Notes: a model not told the origin generated them from the sequence alone. A stretch of DNA of 64,000 bases from Pedobacter hartonius (GCF_900107535.1 NZ_FNRA01000015.1:46803-110802); one strand, 5' to 3'. Positions 36,472-46,542 are shown, counted from the stretch's first letter. Made by a program: numbers and translations.

Positions 36472-37347
36472 ATGTTGAAAAGAGTCCCCTCCTATATTGG
36501 CTTGTTTTTTATATATGCACTTTCCCTGCTGCCATTAGAGGTACTCTATCTTTTTGCTACGCTGCTTTACTGGATGTTATATTATGTTTTTGGCTACCGC
36601 AGGGCCGTAGTGAGCAATAATCTTAAAAACTCTTTTCCTGAAAAAAGCGCAGAAGAGATCAGTTCAATTGAAAAACGCTATTATAAATACTTGTCTGCAC
36701 TGATCTTTGAGATCATCAAGATGTCTACCATCTCCAGAGCGGAATTGCAGCGGCGGTTTAAATTCAAAAATATAGAACAGATCAATGGTTATTTTGAACG
36801 CGGAGAAAGCGTACTGGCATGCTCTGCACATTACGGGAACTGGGAATGGGGAACGCTTTCTATCGGGCTGAGTTCAAAGGGCATTAACTACGCTATTTAT
36901 AAGCCGCTTTCAAATAAGGTGTTCGACCGCTGGTTTAACCATATCAGAACCAGGTTTGGCAACCGGCTGATCGCCATGCGCCAAACCTACAGGGCCATCA
37001 GTGAAAGTAAAAATACACCTACATTATTCCTTTTTGGTAACGACCAGGCACCTCCCCACCAGGAATCACATCAATGGAGAACGTTCCTGAACCAGCAGAC
37101 CTCCATTCAACTCGGTATGGAGAAGATCGCTATAAAGACCAACAGGCCAATATTTTATCTCAAAGTTAATGTCATAAAAAGAGGTTATTATGAACTGGAA
37201 TGTGTGCCACTTTGCCTGCATCCGGATCAGTTCAGCCAGCATGAAATTACAGAACTTCATGCCCGGCTGCTCGAAAAATTAATACAGGAACAACCTGAAT
37301 ACTGGCTGTGGAGCCATAAAAGATGGAAACACCAGCCTACTCAGTGA
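36472..37347 (+). CDS. LpxL/HtrB-like lysophospholipid acyltransferase
   Basis: 291 residues, one N-terminal membrane segment, and the acyltransferase motif CSAHYGNWEWG (HxxxxD/E type) with a later FLFGNDQAPP segment. Family members add the secondary acyl chains to lipid A or related lipids in the inner membrane. Ends overlapping the convergent mqo gene by 11 nt. Confidence 0.85.
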   Translation: MLKRVPSYIGLFFIYALSLLPLEVLYLFATLLYWMLYYVFGYRRAVVSNNLKNSFPEKSAEEISSIEKRYYKYLSALIFEIIKMSTISRAELQRRFKFKNIEQINGYFERGESVLACSAHYGNWEWGTLSIGLSSKGINYAIYKPLSNKVFDRWFNHIRTRFGNRLIAMRQTYRAISESKNTPTLFLFGNDQAPPHQESHQWRTFLNQQTSIQLGMEKIAIKTNRPIFYLKVNVIKRGYYELECVPLCLHPDQFSQHEITELHARLLEKLIQEQPEYWLWSHKRWKHQPTQ

Positions 37348-38842
37348 CCCGAAGATGCAGTACCTCTGTAGTCTGCGCACGGATTGATGATGCCAGTTTA
37401 GGATCACTGCTCAGTGCCTTTCCATAAGAAGGGATCATCACTTTTAGCTTGGATTTCCATTCTGCGGTTTTCATCTTGACCTTAAAGCAGCGCTCCATCA
37501 GGCCGACCATGATAGACACAGCTGTTGAAGCACCTGGAGAAGCACCCAATAAAGCTGCGATGGAACCATCTGCTGCAGACACCACTTCAGTACCGAATTC
37601 CAGGATACCCCCATGTTTGGCGTCCTTTTTTATCACCTGAACACGCTGACCAGCAGTTTCCAGTTCCCAGTCCTCCATTGCCGCTGCAGGAAGATATTCC
37701 CTTAATGCATCAAGACGGTCTTCCGGTGATTGCCTCACCTGGTCGATCAGGTATTTGGTCAATGGAATATTATCTAAACCGGCCGCGATCATCGGCCTGA
37801 TGTTATTTGCTTTAATTGACATCGGAAGATCAAGCAATGATCCGTTTTTCAGGAAACGTGTAGAAAAACCAGCGTACGGGCCAAAGAGCAAAGCTTTTTT
37901 TCCGTCGATCATCCGGGTATCCAGGTGGGGTACTGACATTGGCGGAGCACCTACCGATGCTTTACCATATACCTTTGCGTTGTGACGCTCAATCACTTCC
38001 GGGTTAACACATTTTAACCATTGTCCGCTTACCGGAAAACCACCAAATCCTTTACCCTCAGGAATGTCAGATTTCTCCAGCAAGGGCAGAGATCCGCCAC
38101 CGGCGCCGATAAAGACGAACTTTGCTTTTATCGTTCTTTTCTTACCGGTTTCCTGGTCTTTTATTTTGACTTCCCAGATGCCATCTTTCTGTTTCAGCTT
38201 GCGCACTTCCTGGTTAAACTCCATATCCACATCAGGTTTGGTCATCAGTGAGTTGAACATCATCCTGGTCAGGGCGCCAAAGTTGACGTCTGTTCCCAGC
38301 AGCATTCTTGTAGCGGCTACCTTTTCTTCAGGATCCCTTCCGGTCATCACCAGGGGCATCCACTCTGCCAGCTGTCCGGCATCGTCAGAAAAGGTCATTT
38401 CTTTGAACAGTTCGCATTCCTGTAATTTGACATAACGTTTCTTCAGGAAATCTACATTTTCCTTTCCCCATACAAAGCTCATATGAGGGATGCTCTTGAT
38501 GAAAGATTCAGGTGAACCTACCAGGTTGTTCTGTACTAGAAAGGACCAGAATTGTTTGGATATTTCAAAAGATTCAGCAATAGCTACCGCTTTCACCGTT
38601 TCTACAGATCCGTCAGCCAGCTGGGGCGTATAATTTAATTCACAAAATGCTGAATGTCCTGTTCCGGCGTTATTCCAGGCATCTGAACTCTCCGCGGCAG
38701 CCACATCGAGCCGCTCAAAGATCTCTATGCTTAACTCCGGTGACAGCTCTTTTAAGAGCACACCAAGAGTTGCACTCATAATGCCTGCGCCAATTAACAC
38801 CACATCAACTACTTTATCTGAATTAATATTTTTACTGGTCAT
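37337..38842 (-). CDS. mqo: Malate:quinone oxidoreductase
   Basis: 501 residues, full length. N-terminal FAD-binding motif VLIGAGIMSATLG, then AAESSDAWNNAGTGHSAFCE, and the Mqo-specific stretch near GASPGASTAVSIM. It oxidises malate to oxaloacetate and passes electrons to quinone at the inner membrane, as a TCA step. A CAAAATTA (TAATTTTG on its strand) at 38876-38883 may be its -7 element. Confidence 0.94.
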   Translation of the reverse strand: MTSKNINSDKVVDVVLIGAGIMSATLGVLLKELSPELSIEIFERLDVAAAESSDAWNNAGTGHSAFCELNYTPQLADGSVETVKAVAIAESFEISKQFWSFLVQNNLVGSPESFIKSIPHMSFVWGKENVDFLKKRYVKLQECELFKEMTFSDDAGQLAEWMPLVMTGRDPEEKVAATRMLLGTDVNFGALTRMMFNSLMTKPDVDMEFNQEVRKLKQKDGIWEVKIKDQETGKKRTIKAKFVFIGAGGGSLPLLEKSDIPEGKGFGGFPVSGQWLKCVNPEVIERHNAKVYGKASVGAPPMSVPHLDTRMIDGKKALLFGPYAGFSTRFLKNGSLLDLPMSIKANNIRPMIAAGLDNIPLTKYLIDQVRQSPEDRLDALREYLPAAAMEDWELETAGQRVQVIKKDAKHGGILEFGTEVVSAADGSIAALLGASPGASTAVSIMVGLMERCFKVKMKTAEWKSKLKVMIPSYGKALSSDPKLASSIRAQTTEVLHLRVTE

Positions 38843-38875
38843 GAAGGGTAGATAGTTTATTCTTTATATCGGCCA

Positions 38876-38883
38876 CAAAATTA
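38876..38883 (-). promoter_or_regulatory. Candidate -7 element of the mqo promoter
   Basis: TAATTTTG on the minus strand, 33 nt before the mqo ATG; fits TAnnTTTG. The -33 element is not clear. Confidence 0.4.
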
Positions 38884-38963
38884 ATATAATGAAGGACAGT
38901 TAGGCCTAAAATTTCTATTTTATGCGTCATATTTTGAAGATTTCTGATAAAGTACCAAAAAAA

Positions 38964-40214
38964 TTATCTAACCTGTCCATTTCCTCTGATCACCCACTTG
39001 TAACTGGTCAGTTCCACCAGTCCCATCGGGCCCCGGGCGTGCAGTTTCTGCGTGCTGATACCTATTTCTGCACCCAGTCCAAACTCTGCTCCGTCAGTAA
39101 AAGCAGTAGAAGCATTGGCATAAACGGCGGCGGCATCAACTGCGCTGAGGAAGGTATTTAGTTTGTCTTCATCTTCAGCAATAATCGCTTCGCTGTGCCG
39201 GGAGCTGTGTTCGGCAATATGCGTTAAAGCAGTTTCCATATCGTCAACCGTTTTGATGGCCATTTTATAATCGAGGAACTCGGTGCCATAATCTGCCGGT
39301 GTGGAATGGTGCAGCCATTGTTCAGGATAAGCACCATCAACGGCTTTGTAAGCAGCCTCATCAGCATAGATCTGTACAGATTTGGCTGCCAGTGGTTGTA
39401 TCAGTGCAGAAAGGTCGTCGAGGCGGCCGGAGTGGATCATAAGGCAGTCCAGCGAGTTACATACGCTTACCCTCCTGGTTTTTGCATTAAAAATGATATC
39501 CTTAGCTTTTTCCAGGTCTCCTGACAGGTCAAAATAGGTATGTACTATCCCCGCTCCTGTTTCTATCACCGGGATCTTGCTGTTTTCGCGTACATAACTG
39601 ATCAGTGACTGGCTGCCCCTTGGGATCAGTACATCCACGAAACCTACGGCATTGAGCAACGCTGCGGTAGCTTCGCGTTCCGCAGGAAGTAAAGTAGCCA
39701 CATTCACATCGATGCCATGCGCGTTCAGTACGTTTTGGATAACATGCATTAAGGCAATATTGGAGAACTCCGCGTCACTGCCACCTTTAAGAACAGCAAC
39801 ATTTCCCGTCTTAAAACACAGGGAAAATACATCCAGCGTCACATTTGGGCGGGCTTCATATATTACGCCGATCACGCCCAGAGGAACCCTGATCTTGCTC
39901 AGTTGTAAACCATTGGGAAGGGTATCTGCCGAGATCACTTCGGCCAGCGGGCTTTGCAGTGCTGCAACATTTCTCATCTCCCGGGCCATCGCTTCCAGCC
40001 TTTCCCTGCTCAATTCCAGGCGGTCATATTTAGGGTCACCGGCAGGCATTCTTGCCAGGTCTTTCCTATTTGCCGCAAGGATCTCATCTGTATGTGCCAG
40101 CACTTCATCAGCAACGTTTTTCAGCACAGTATTCACTTTCTCTTTGTCCAGGCGATGTAGCGTACGGCTTGCTTTTACCGCGTTCTCAAAATATATAGTG
40201 TAATCTTTTTCCAT
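38964..40214 (-). CDS. proA: Glutamate-5-semialdehyde dehydrogenase (gamma-glutamyl phosphate reductase)
   Basis: 416 residues, usual ProA length. GVIGVIYEARPNVTLDVFSL, GGSDAEFSN, and the catalytic-cysteine region RRVSVCNSLDCLMIH are family motifs. It reduces gamma-glutamyl phosphate to glutamate semialdehyde in proline synthesis. Starts 5 nt after proB, so the two form a proBA operon. Confidence 0.95.
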   Translation of the reverse strand: MEKDYTIYFENAVKASRTLHRLDKEKVNTVLKNVADEVLAHTDEILAANRKDLARMPAGDPKYDRLELSRERLEAMAREMRNVAALQSPLAEVISADTLPNGLQLSKIRVPLGVIGVIYEARPNVTLDVFSLCFKTGNVAVLKGGSDAEFSNIALMHVIQNVLNAHGIDVNVATLLPAEREATAALLNAVGFVDVLIPRGSQSLISYVRENSKIPVIETGAGIVHTYFDLSGDLEKAKDIIFNAKTRRVSVCNSLDCLMIHSGRLDDLSALIQPLAAKSVQIYADEAAYKAVDGAYPEQWLHHSTPADYGTEFLDYKMAIKTVDDMETALTHIAEHSSRHSEAIIAEDEDKLNTFLSAVDAAAVYANASTAFTDGAEFGLGAEIGISTQKLHARGPMGLVELTSYKWVIRGNGQVR

Positions 40215-40219
40215 TTTCT

Positions 40220-41299
40220 TTAGCCTACAGCATAAAAATAATTGTAATGAACCAAAGGTTTGTGTCCTTTTTGTCCTATTCTTTCTTTTGCTTTATCTGA
40301 ACCATATTCAGCAATTCCCAAGCCAATTAATACTTCGTTCTCGTCAACCAGACGGATGATGTCTCCTTTTTTAAACTCGGACGACACGTCCAGTATCCCG
40401 ATGGGCAGCAGGCTCCTCGCCTGCCCAGAGATCAGCGCCTGTGCTGCACCTTCATTCAGTTTCACTACACCGGTGGCAGACCCCTCAGAATGTGCTATCC
40501 ACTTCTTTTTTCCTGAAGTGTTCTTCTCCGGTACGAAATAAGTATTGACAACATTTCCATCAATGAGATCTGTCAGCACATGATCACGTGTACCATTGGC
40601 AATGTATACCGGTATACCGAGTTTGGCTACTTTCTGCGCCATCCCCAGTTTGGTGACCATCCCTCCTCTGCCGGAGCCGGATTTTGCGGTACTGATAAAA
40701 GAACTGATACCGTCACTGTCCCTTTTGATTTCCCGGATGACACTGGAAGATGGTGATTTCGGGTCTCCATTGTAGATGCCGTCCACGTTTGAAAGGATGA
40801 TCAGTGCGTCGGCATCCAGCATCGAGGCCACCAGTCCGGCCAGCTCATCGTTATCCGTAAACATCAGTTCGGTAACAGACACCACATCGTTTTCATTGAC
40901 AACGGGGATCACCTGGTGTTTCAGGAGGATGGAGAGACAGCTTTTGATATTCAGGTAATGCTTGCGGTCGCGAAAGTCTTCCTTTGTGACCAGCACCTGG
41001 GAGCATAACATCTGGTGTTTCTCAAACAGCGACAAATAGGTATTGATCAGTTTGATCTGTCCGATAGAAGCCAGAAGTTGTCTTGCTGCAACGGCATCAT
41101 GTTTTTCAGAGATACTGATCATACTCCTGCCCGATGCGACAGCACCGGAAGAAATTACCACAACAGCTTTCCCCTGTTTCTTGAGGGTAACGATTTGGTC
41201 TACCAGGTGTGCTATCCTGGACTGGTCAGGCAAGCCATTGGGTTGGGTAAGGACATTAGAACCGATCTTTACGACGATTCTTTTATAGGCAGCAGCCAT
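40220..41299 (-). CDS. proB: Glutamate 5-kinase with C-terminal PUA domain
   Basis: 359 residues: amino-acid kinase domain (IVVKIGSNVL, VISSGAVASGRS, FTDNDELAGLVA) and a C-terminal PUA domain from about 275. It makes gamma-glutamyl phosphate, the first committed and normally proline-inhibited step. Directly upstream of proA; the glutamate comes from GltBD encoded elsewhere in the window. Confidence 0.95.
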   Translation of the reverse strand: MAAAYKRIVVKIGSNVLTQPNGLPDQSRIAHLVDQIVTLKKQGKAVVVISSGAVASGRSMISISEKHDAVAARQLLASIGQIKLINTYLSLFEKHQMLCSQVLVTKEDFRDRKHYLNIKSCLSILLKHQVIPVVNENDVVSVTELMFTDNDELAGLVASMLDADALIILSNVDGIYNGDPKSPSSSVIREIKRDSDGISSFISTAKSGSGRGGMVTKLGMAQKVAKLGIPVYIANGTRDHVLTDLIDGNVVNTYFVPEKNTSGKKKWIAHSEGSATGVVKLNEGAAQALISGQARSLLPIGILDVSSEFKKGDIIRLVDENEVLIGLGIAEYGSDKAKERIGQKGHKPLVHYNYFYAVG

Positions 41300-41339
41300 A
41301 AGTATTGAGGGTAATAAAATTGAAAAATGTGTTGAATTG

Positions 41340-43964
41340 CTACAGGAGGGCTATTAATCCTGTCCAGCCCGTCTGGTGGCCCGCTCCTAAACCTTTTCCG
41401 CTATCTCCGTTAAAGTATTCGCTGAATAAGATGTAATCTTTGAAATACGGATCGTGGTTAAATTTAGGGTGACCACCCGATGCGGGTCGTTCACCTGCCT
41501 CGTTTTTCAGGAACAGGTTTTTCAAACGTTTGCTCAGGTGGTCAGCAATCTCTGCGAGGCTGAAATATTCGCCCGATCCTGTGGGGTATTCCACTTTGAA
41601 GTCGTCTGTATAATATTCCTGAAAGTTCCGGAGCGATTCAATAATGAGGTAATTCATCGGCATCCATATCGGCCCGCGCCAGTTACTGTTTCCGCCAAAC
41701 ATATTGGAATCACTTTCTGCAGGAAGATACGAAACGGTATAGTCAGATCCATCCAGCTGATACTGGAAGGGGTTTTCGCAATAGGCTTTAGACACTGAGC
41801 GCACGCCATAGTCTGACAGGAACTCATTGGCATCCAACATTCTTTTCAGCAGCAACTTCATCCGGTGGCCGCGTAAAAGCGACAGTAAATGCTGGTTATT
41901 CCCCTTAGTATCTGTCCAGTGGCTGACCAGCTGCACCAGGTCAGGCCGCCGTTTCATGAAGATGTCCATCTGTTCCTTCAGCCTTGGCAGCTTCTCCCAT
42001 TTCGACTCTTCGAATACGACCTGCGAAAACATAGGGATCAGTCCCACCAGGCTCCTTAGGCGCAGCCTGTCGGCCGTGCCATCAGGTTTCCTGAGCATAT
42101 CGTAATAAAAACCATCCTGTTCATCCCACAGTCCCCTTGAATCTTCTCCCATATTGGAAATAGAACCTGCTATATATAAGAAATGTTCAAAGAACTTGAT
42201 CGCCATTGCCTCAAACACATGGTGATGTGATGCCAGTTCCAGGCTGATCTCAAACATGTTTAAAGCATACATGGCCATCCAGCTGGTACCGTCTGCCTGT
42301 TCAAGGAAACCACCTCCCGGCACGGGCTGGCTGCGGTTAAACACGCCGATGTTATCCAGACCTAAAAACCCGCCTTCGAAAATATTGTTGCCTTCGCTGT
42401 CTTTCTGGTTTACCCACCAGGTAAAATTCAGCAGCAGCTTATTGAACATATCAACCAGAAAGTTGACGTCACCTTTGCCTTTACTCTTTTTATCGATCTG
42501 GTAAACGTGCCAGGTGGCCATCGCATGCACTGGTGGGTTCACGTCCCCGAAATCCCATTCATAGGCAGGCAGCTGTCCGCTGGGATGCATATAATTGGCG
42601 CTGACCATCAGGAGAAGCTGTTCTTTGGCAAAATCCGGGTCTACTGCCGCAAAGCTGATGCAGTGGAAGGCAAGATCCCAGGCGGCGAACCAGGGATATT
42701 CCCATTTGTCGGGCATAGACAGGATATCATTTGCCACAAAATGTTTCCAGTGTGAATTGCGGCCTGTTCGTCTGCTTCGTGGGGGTGCAGGCTGTCCGGG
42801 ATCTCCCCGCAGCCACCTGTTGATGTCGTAGCTGTAGAATTGTTTGTTCCAGAACATTCCGGCCCAGGCCTGGCGCTGCATCTTCTTTTCTTCTGCATCT
42901 GCCTGGGGCATCTGGCAGCTGTTATAAAATTCATCCGTTTCTGAGATCCTTTCGGTAAAGATCTCATCAAAATGTTCAAATGGCGTGTTCTGTTTGTTTT
43001 TGGAAAGCCTGAGCCTTACCACCCTGCTTTCTCCGCAGGGGATTTCAAGCTGGTACCACAGGCCTGCTTTAGTACCGCTCTGGTCAGGGTTTACTGCTGT
43101 AGTGTTGCCATTTACGATGGCTTCATTGATTCCGTCCTTCACATAACCTGATGCATTGGAGAAATTGTACAAACGCCGGTTATTGCTTTCATTCTCTGTG
43201 AACAGCAGTTTTGGGCTGCCTTCGGCGAAGCAGTGATAGTCGCCAATGTCTGCTGATCTTAGTAAAAGTGTATTGTTTCCGTGGTTTAAAATCTCCGGTT
43301 TGACTGTTTTGTCGCCGGTGCTCCATATATTTCTAAACCATAATTGCGGAATAACTGCAATAGATGCATCTGCATTACTGCGGTTCCAAACGGTATATCT
43401 GATCAGCAGGTCTTCCTCTTCGTTCTTTGCGTATTCAATAAACACATCCGCATAGTCGTCCTTATCAAAAAGACCGGTGTCAATGAGTTCATACTCGGCC
43501 TGTAACTTGTCGCGCCTGGCATTTTCATCAATCAGTTGCTGGTAAGGAAAAGTCTGCAAAGGATATTTATACAGCATTTTCATGTAGCTGTGCGTAGGGC
43601 TACTATCCAGGTGGTAGTAGATCTCCTTCACATCCTCGCCATGGTTGCCTTGCTCATTGGTCAGGCCGAATAACCGTTCTTTGAGTATGGGATCTTTTCC
43701 GTTCCAGAGCGCGAGGGCCACGCAAAGAAATTGTTTGTCGTCGCTAAAGCCGCCCAGTCCTTCTTCTCCCCAGCGGTAGGCCTTGCTTCTGGCCATATCG
43801 TGTGTCACGTGGTTCCATACATCACCGTTGCTGCTGTAGTCTTCCCTTACGGTTCCCCATTGGCGGTCGGAAAGGTAAGGCCCCCATTTCAGCCAATTGC
43901 TTTTACCTGCATAATTGCTTTCAATACGTTGCTTTTCGGGATTACGTTGACTGCTGGAGTTCAT
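41340..43964 (-). CDS. MGH1-like/GH63-type glycoside hydrolase
   Basis: 874 residues, no signal peptide. The start (KWGPYLSDRQWGTVREDYSS) and the (alpha/alpha)6-barrel region with EGGFLGLDNIGVFNR, WMAMYALNMFEISLEL and NWRGPIWMPMNYLIIESL match the cytosolic MGH1-like (GH63 C-terminal-like) glucosidase group. Likely acts on small alpha-glucosides or glucosylglycerate-type compounds; the substrate is not proven. It lies 40 nt upstream of proB on the same strand. Confidence 0.85.
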   Translation of the reverse strand: MNSSSQRNPEKQRIESNYAGKSNWLKWGPYLSDRQWGTVREDYSSNGDVWNHVTHDMARSKAYRWGEEGLGGFSDDKQFLCVALALWNGKDPILKERLFGLTNEQGNHGEDVKEIYYHLDSSPTHSYMKMLYKYPLQTFPYQQLIDENARRDKLQAEYELIDTGLFDKDDYADVFIEYAKNEEEDLLIRYTVWNRSNADASIAVIPQLWFRNIWSTGDKTVKPEILNHGNNTLLLRSADIGDYHCFAEGSPKLLFTENESNNRRLYNFSNASGYVKDGINEAIVNGNTTAVNPDQSGTKAGLWYQLEIPCGESRVVRLRLSKNKQNTPFEHFDEIFTERISETDEFYNSCQMPQADAEEKKMQRQAWAGMFWNKQFYSYDINRWLRGDPGQPAPPRSRRTGRNSHWKHFVANDILSMPDKWEYPWFAAWDLAFHCISFAAVDPDFAKEQLLLMVSANYMHPSGQLPAYEWDFGDVNPPVHAMATWHVYQIDKKSKGKGDVNFLVDMFNKLLLNFTWWVNQKDSEGNNIFEGGFLGLDNIGVFNRSQPVPGGGFLEQADGTSWMAMYALNMFEISLELASHHHVFEAMAIKFFEHFLYIAGSISNMGEDSRGLWDEQDGFYYDMLRKPDGTADRLRLRSLVGLIPMFSQVVFEESKWEKLPRLKEQMDIFMKRRPDLVQLVSHWTDTKGNNQHLLSLLRGHRMKLLLKRMLDANEFLSDYGVRSVSKAYCENPFQYQLDGSDYTVSYLPAESDSNMFGGNSNWRGPIWMPMNYLIIESLRNFQEYYTDDFKVEYPTGSGEYFSLAEIADHLSKRLKNLFLKNEAGERPASGGHPKFNHDPYFKDYILFSEYFNGDSGKGLGAGHQTGWTGLIALL

Positions 43965-44009
43965 TCTTCAATAATAAGGAATGTTGAGCGAATTTCCAGT
44001 CCCTTATGC

Positions 44010-44816
44010 CTAAAACTTGCCTGAAAACGACAATCCTGCCACGCCATTCTGATAGGAAGGCAACATCACCATGTTTGAACCTTTCTTTCCAAAGACGGCG
44101 CGTTTTACAGCCGGGTAAACCAGGTAGGCGAACTTGGTGGAGAGTATTCCGATACCGGCACCGGCCACCACGTCGCTAAACCAGTGGTAACTTTTATATA
44201 GCCTTAGTACAGCGGTGGTTGTAGCTACGCTGTATCCGGCGGCCGTATACCAGGGCGATATTTCGCCATATTCCTGGCGCAGGAATTCTGCCGAGGCAAA
44301 TGCTGTTGCCGCATGGCCGGAAGGAAAAGAATAGTCATTGAGCCCGTTAGGTCTCAACCTGTTACTGCTTTTTTTAAGCGCGGTGATGGTAACGCCTGTG
44401 AACGCACTGGAAATAAACAGGATTGCTGTTTTGTCGCGAAAGTTATTCTTGCCCTTCACACCAAAGAGATCCAGACCATACACCGCGGCAGCGGGCACGT
44501 AACGAAGGTAATCATCGGCACTGGTGTAAAAATTCCTGTTGTCGTGTTTGATGGATTTATAGATCTGATTATCTGCACTACGCAGAAAATCTGCGTTCAG
44601 GGCTACGAAGCCATAAGCAACAGCGGCGGTAGCGGGAATAAAAGCGTACAGTTTAAGTTTGCCCTGGTCCCTCAGTTTGGGTTTTTTCTGCTTTAGCGTA
44701 TCTGTCTTTTGCCTGAGCGTATCTGTCTTTTGCTTCAGTGAATCGGTTTCCTGCGCTATAAGTGAGGAAGAAATTAAAAATAGGAGCAAAAATGACAGCG
44801 AAATTTTATTAAACAT
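44010..44816 (-). CDS. PAP2 family phosphatase, exported, with heptad repeats
   Basis: 268 residues with signal peptide. The PAP2 motifs are KKSSNRLRP (K-x6-RP), YSFPSGHAA, and RLYKSYHWFSD (R-x5-H-x3-D). Such enzymes hydrolyse lipid phosphates such as undecaprenyl pyrophosphate or phosphatidic acid. Just after the signal peptide there is a repeated DTLKQK/DTLRQK heptad, three copies, encoded by near-identical 21-bp units, likely a short coiled coil. A second PAP2 gene lies at 49587. Confidence 0.88.
   Translation of the reverse strand: MFNKISLSFLLLFLISSSLIAQETDSLKQKTDTLRQKTDTLKQKKPKLRDQGKLKLYAFIPATAAVAYGFVALNADFLRSADNQIYKSIKHDNRNFYTSADDYLRYVPAAAVYGLDLFGVKGKNNFRDKTAILFISSAFTGVTITALKKSSNRLRPNGLNDYSFPSGHAATAFASAEFLRQEYGEISPWYTAAGYSVATTTAVLRLYKSYHWFSDVVAGAGIGILSTKFAYLVYPAVKRAVFGKKGSNMVMLPSYQNGVAGLSFSGKF
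44696..44737 (-). repeat. Two tandem 21-bp units in the PAP2 gene
   Basis: Copies at 44696-44716 and 44717-44737 differ in two bases (GCGTATCTGTCTTTTGCCTGA / ...GCTTCA). They encode the KTDTLRQ-type heptads and keep the frame. Confidence 0.75.
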
Positions 44817-44878
44817 TTTTTAATCTACGAAATTGCGTGCCAAAAAGATAATTCTATCGTTTAATTTTAAATTTGGAT

Positions 44879-45094
44879 ATGGAAGAGATTCAACTGGCCG
44901 GTATATTCGGAAACAAAATTTGCAGGGTAAAATTGGTTCGCACTAATGTGTACCGGGTGACGGCAGACAACGTACTGACCGGTCATATCAAAAGAGAAAA
45001 CGGAGGCTGGATGCTGGAAGATGTTTCGGGGGAATTATTAACTGCCGAGAATGTGCAGCTGATTGGAGAAAAAATGGACCGGAGGCACAGATAA
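44879..45094 (+). CDS. Hypothetical small protein (71 aa)
   Basis: Short soluble protein rich in beta-prone residues, with no recognised family. The frame reaches TTG 44873, but ATG 44879 is the better start. Divergent from the PAP2 gene by 62 nt. Confidence 0.5.
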   Translation: MEEIQLAGIFGNKICRVKLVRTNVYRVTADNVLTGHIKRENGGWMLEDVSGELLTAENVQLIGEKMDRRHR

Positions 45095-45168
45095 AAATGT
45101 CCAAAATTCTTTGATTATCAAATAATTATTTCTTAAATTCATGGAAACAATACTAACCAAGTATAAAC

Positions 45169-45609
45169 ATGAAAGTACTATCGAAAATTCAGGAATGGGG
45201 CGATCAGCACCATCCAAAATGGCTTGACTTTATTAGAATGGCCTTAGGCTTAACCTTGATCTGGAAAGGCGTAGCATTTGCATTCAATTTACATGCTTTC
45301 ACAAGTTTGATGGAAAACGCAGGACTGGGCACGGCCGTGTCACTGAGTCTGATTGCCCATGCGATCATTGCTTTGCACTTGATCGGGGGATTGATGATTG
45401 CCCTGGGTTCGCATACCCGGATGTTTTGCCTGCTCAATATGCCCATTTTGTTGGTTGCAGTATTTTATGTGAACCTGCCGGGGCAAATCTTCAGGCCGTA
45501 TTCCGAATTCTGGTTCTCCTGTGCTGTAACGCTCGCTTTGGTCTGCTTTTTAATAGAAGGAGACGGGGTTTTATCTATTGAGAACGACCGGCAGACTTTA
45601 GCGGAATAG
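45169..45609 (+). CDS. DoxX family membrane protein
   Basis: 146 residues with four membrane helices; LDFIRMALGLTLIWKGVAFA and LHLIGGLMIALGSHTRMF fit the DoxX family. DoxX proteins have links to thiosulfate or redox stress functions in other bacteria; the role here is unknown. A second DoxX-type gene lies at 46177. Confidence 0.82.
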   Translation: MKVLSKIQEWGDQHHPKWLDFIRMALGLTLIWKGVAFAFNLHAFTSLMENAGLGTAVSLSLIAHAIIALHLIGGLMIALGSHTRMFCLLNMPILLVAVFYVNLPGQIFRPYSEFWFSCAVTLALVCFLIEGDGVLSIENDRQTLAE

Positions 45610-45709
45610 ATAATCCCTGTTTTTTAAATAAATTTCAATAATAAACAAAATATGGACTGGTTTTTGAACTATAAATGACAAAACAATATTTATTTAAAAA
45701 CTAATTGCC

Positions 45710-46111
45710 ATGAATTACAAGAAATTATTGAATGATCAGCTAGATAGACATACCGATAAAACTCCTGTCGTTATAGCTTTACTTGCTGGACTAGCAGTTG
45801 GTGCTGCCTTAGGGGTATTGTTCGCACCAGCGAGCGGAACAGAAACAAGGGATCTGATATCAGACAAGTCCAAAGATCTTGCAGAAAGTGCAAAAGACAA
45901 ACTGCAGACCTACAAAGACAAAATTAAATCTGGTGCAGATCACTTAGCTGAGACAGCAAAAGATAAATATCAAACCTACGGTACCAAAATACAGGACGGT
46001 GTAGATGAGCTTTCGGACCTTAAAGATATCGCTGTAGAATCTGTAAAGTCTAAATTCAATCGTGCTGAAGATCTCGCAAGTGATATTAAAAACGACGTTG
46101 AAAATGCCTAA
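45710..46111 (+). CDS. YtxH domain protein
   Basis: 133 residues. One membrane segment with the YtxH signature (VVIALLAGLAVGAALGVLFAPASG), followed by a long Lys/Asp/Glu-rich amphipathic helix with repeats of ESAKDKLQTYKDKIKSGADH-type, similar to general stress and LEA-like proteins. Expected in the inner membrane under stress. Own terminator. Confidence 0.82.
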   Translation: MNYKKLLNDQLDRHTDKTPVVIALLAGLAVGAALGVLFAPASGTETRDLISDKSKDLAESAKDKLQTYKDKIKSGADHLAETAKDKYQTYGTKIQDGVDELSDLKDIAVESVKSKFNRAEDLASDIKNDVENA

Positions 46112-46137
46112 TTCAGCAGACCAAAATAAAAAACAGG

Positions 46138-46168
46138 AAAGCAGACTCTCATAGGTCTGCTTTTTTTA
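46138..46168 (+). terminator. Rho-independent terminator after the YtxH gene
   Basis: AAAGCAGAC / GTCTGCTTT stem with an 8-nt loop and a run of seven or more T. Confidence 0.88.
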
Positions 46169-46176
46169 TACTACCA

Positions 46177-46542
46177 ATGGAGAAATTACGATTAGCACTC
46201 AGCTTCTTATTTGCCCTGCTGCTGATTGCTGCCGGCATCAACCACTTCATTCACCCCACAGTTTACGCGTCTTTTATTCCGGACTGGCTACCGCTGATCG
46301 CTACGAATTATATTACTGGTATCGTAGAAATCGGGCTTGGGGCCGGACTGATCTTTCCGGCATCAAGAAAAGTGGCGGCAATAGCAACTAACCTGCTAAT
46401 GGTATTTTTCCTTCCTTTTCATGTATATGACGTATTCCGTACGCATCCTGCAATCGGCTCTACCCTTTTTGCATTAATACGCCTGCCCTTACAATTCCTG
46501 CTGATCTACTGGGCCTGGTTTTTGGTGCCAAGGGCGAGGTAA
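46177..46542 (+). CDS. DoxX-like small membrane protein
   Basis: 121 residues, four membrane helices; LLIAAGINHFIHPTVYASFIP and GIVEIGLGAGLIFPASRK fit the DoxX/MauE-like group of membrane proteins. Its end overlaps the convergent receiver-like gene by 37 nt. Confidence 0.8.
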   Translation: MEKLRLALSFLFALLLIAAGINHFIHPTVYASFIPDWLPLIATNYITGIVEIGLGAGLIFPASRKVAAIATNLLMVFFLPFHVYDVFRTHPAIGSTLFALIRLPLQFLLIYWAWFLVPRAR

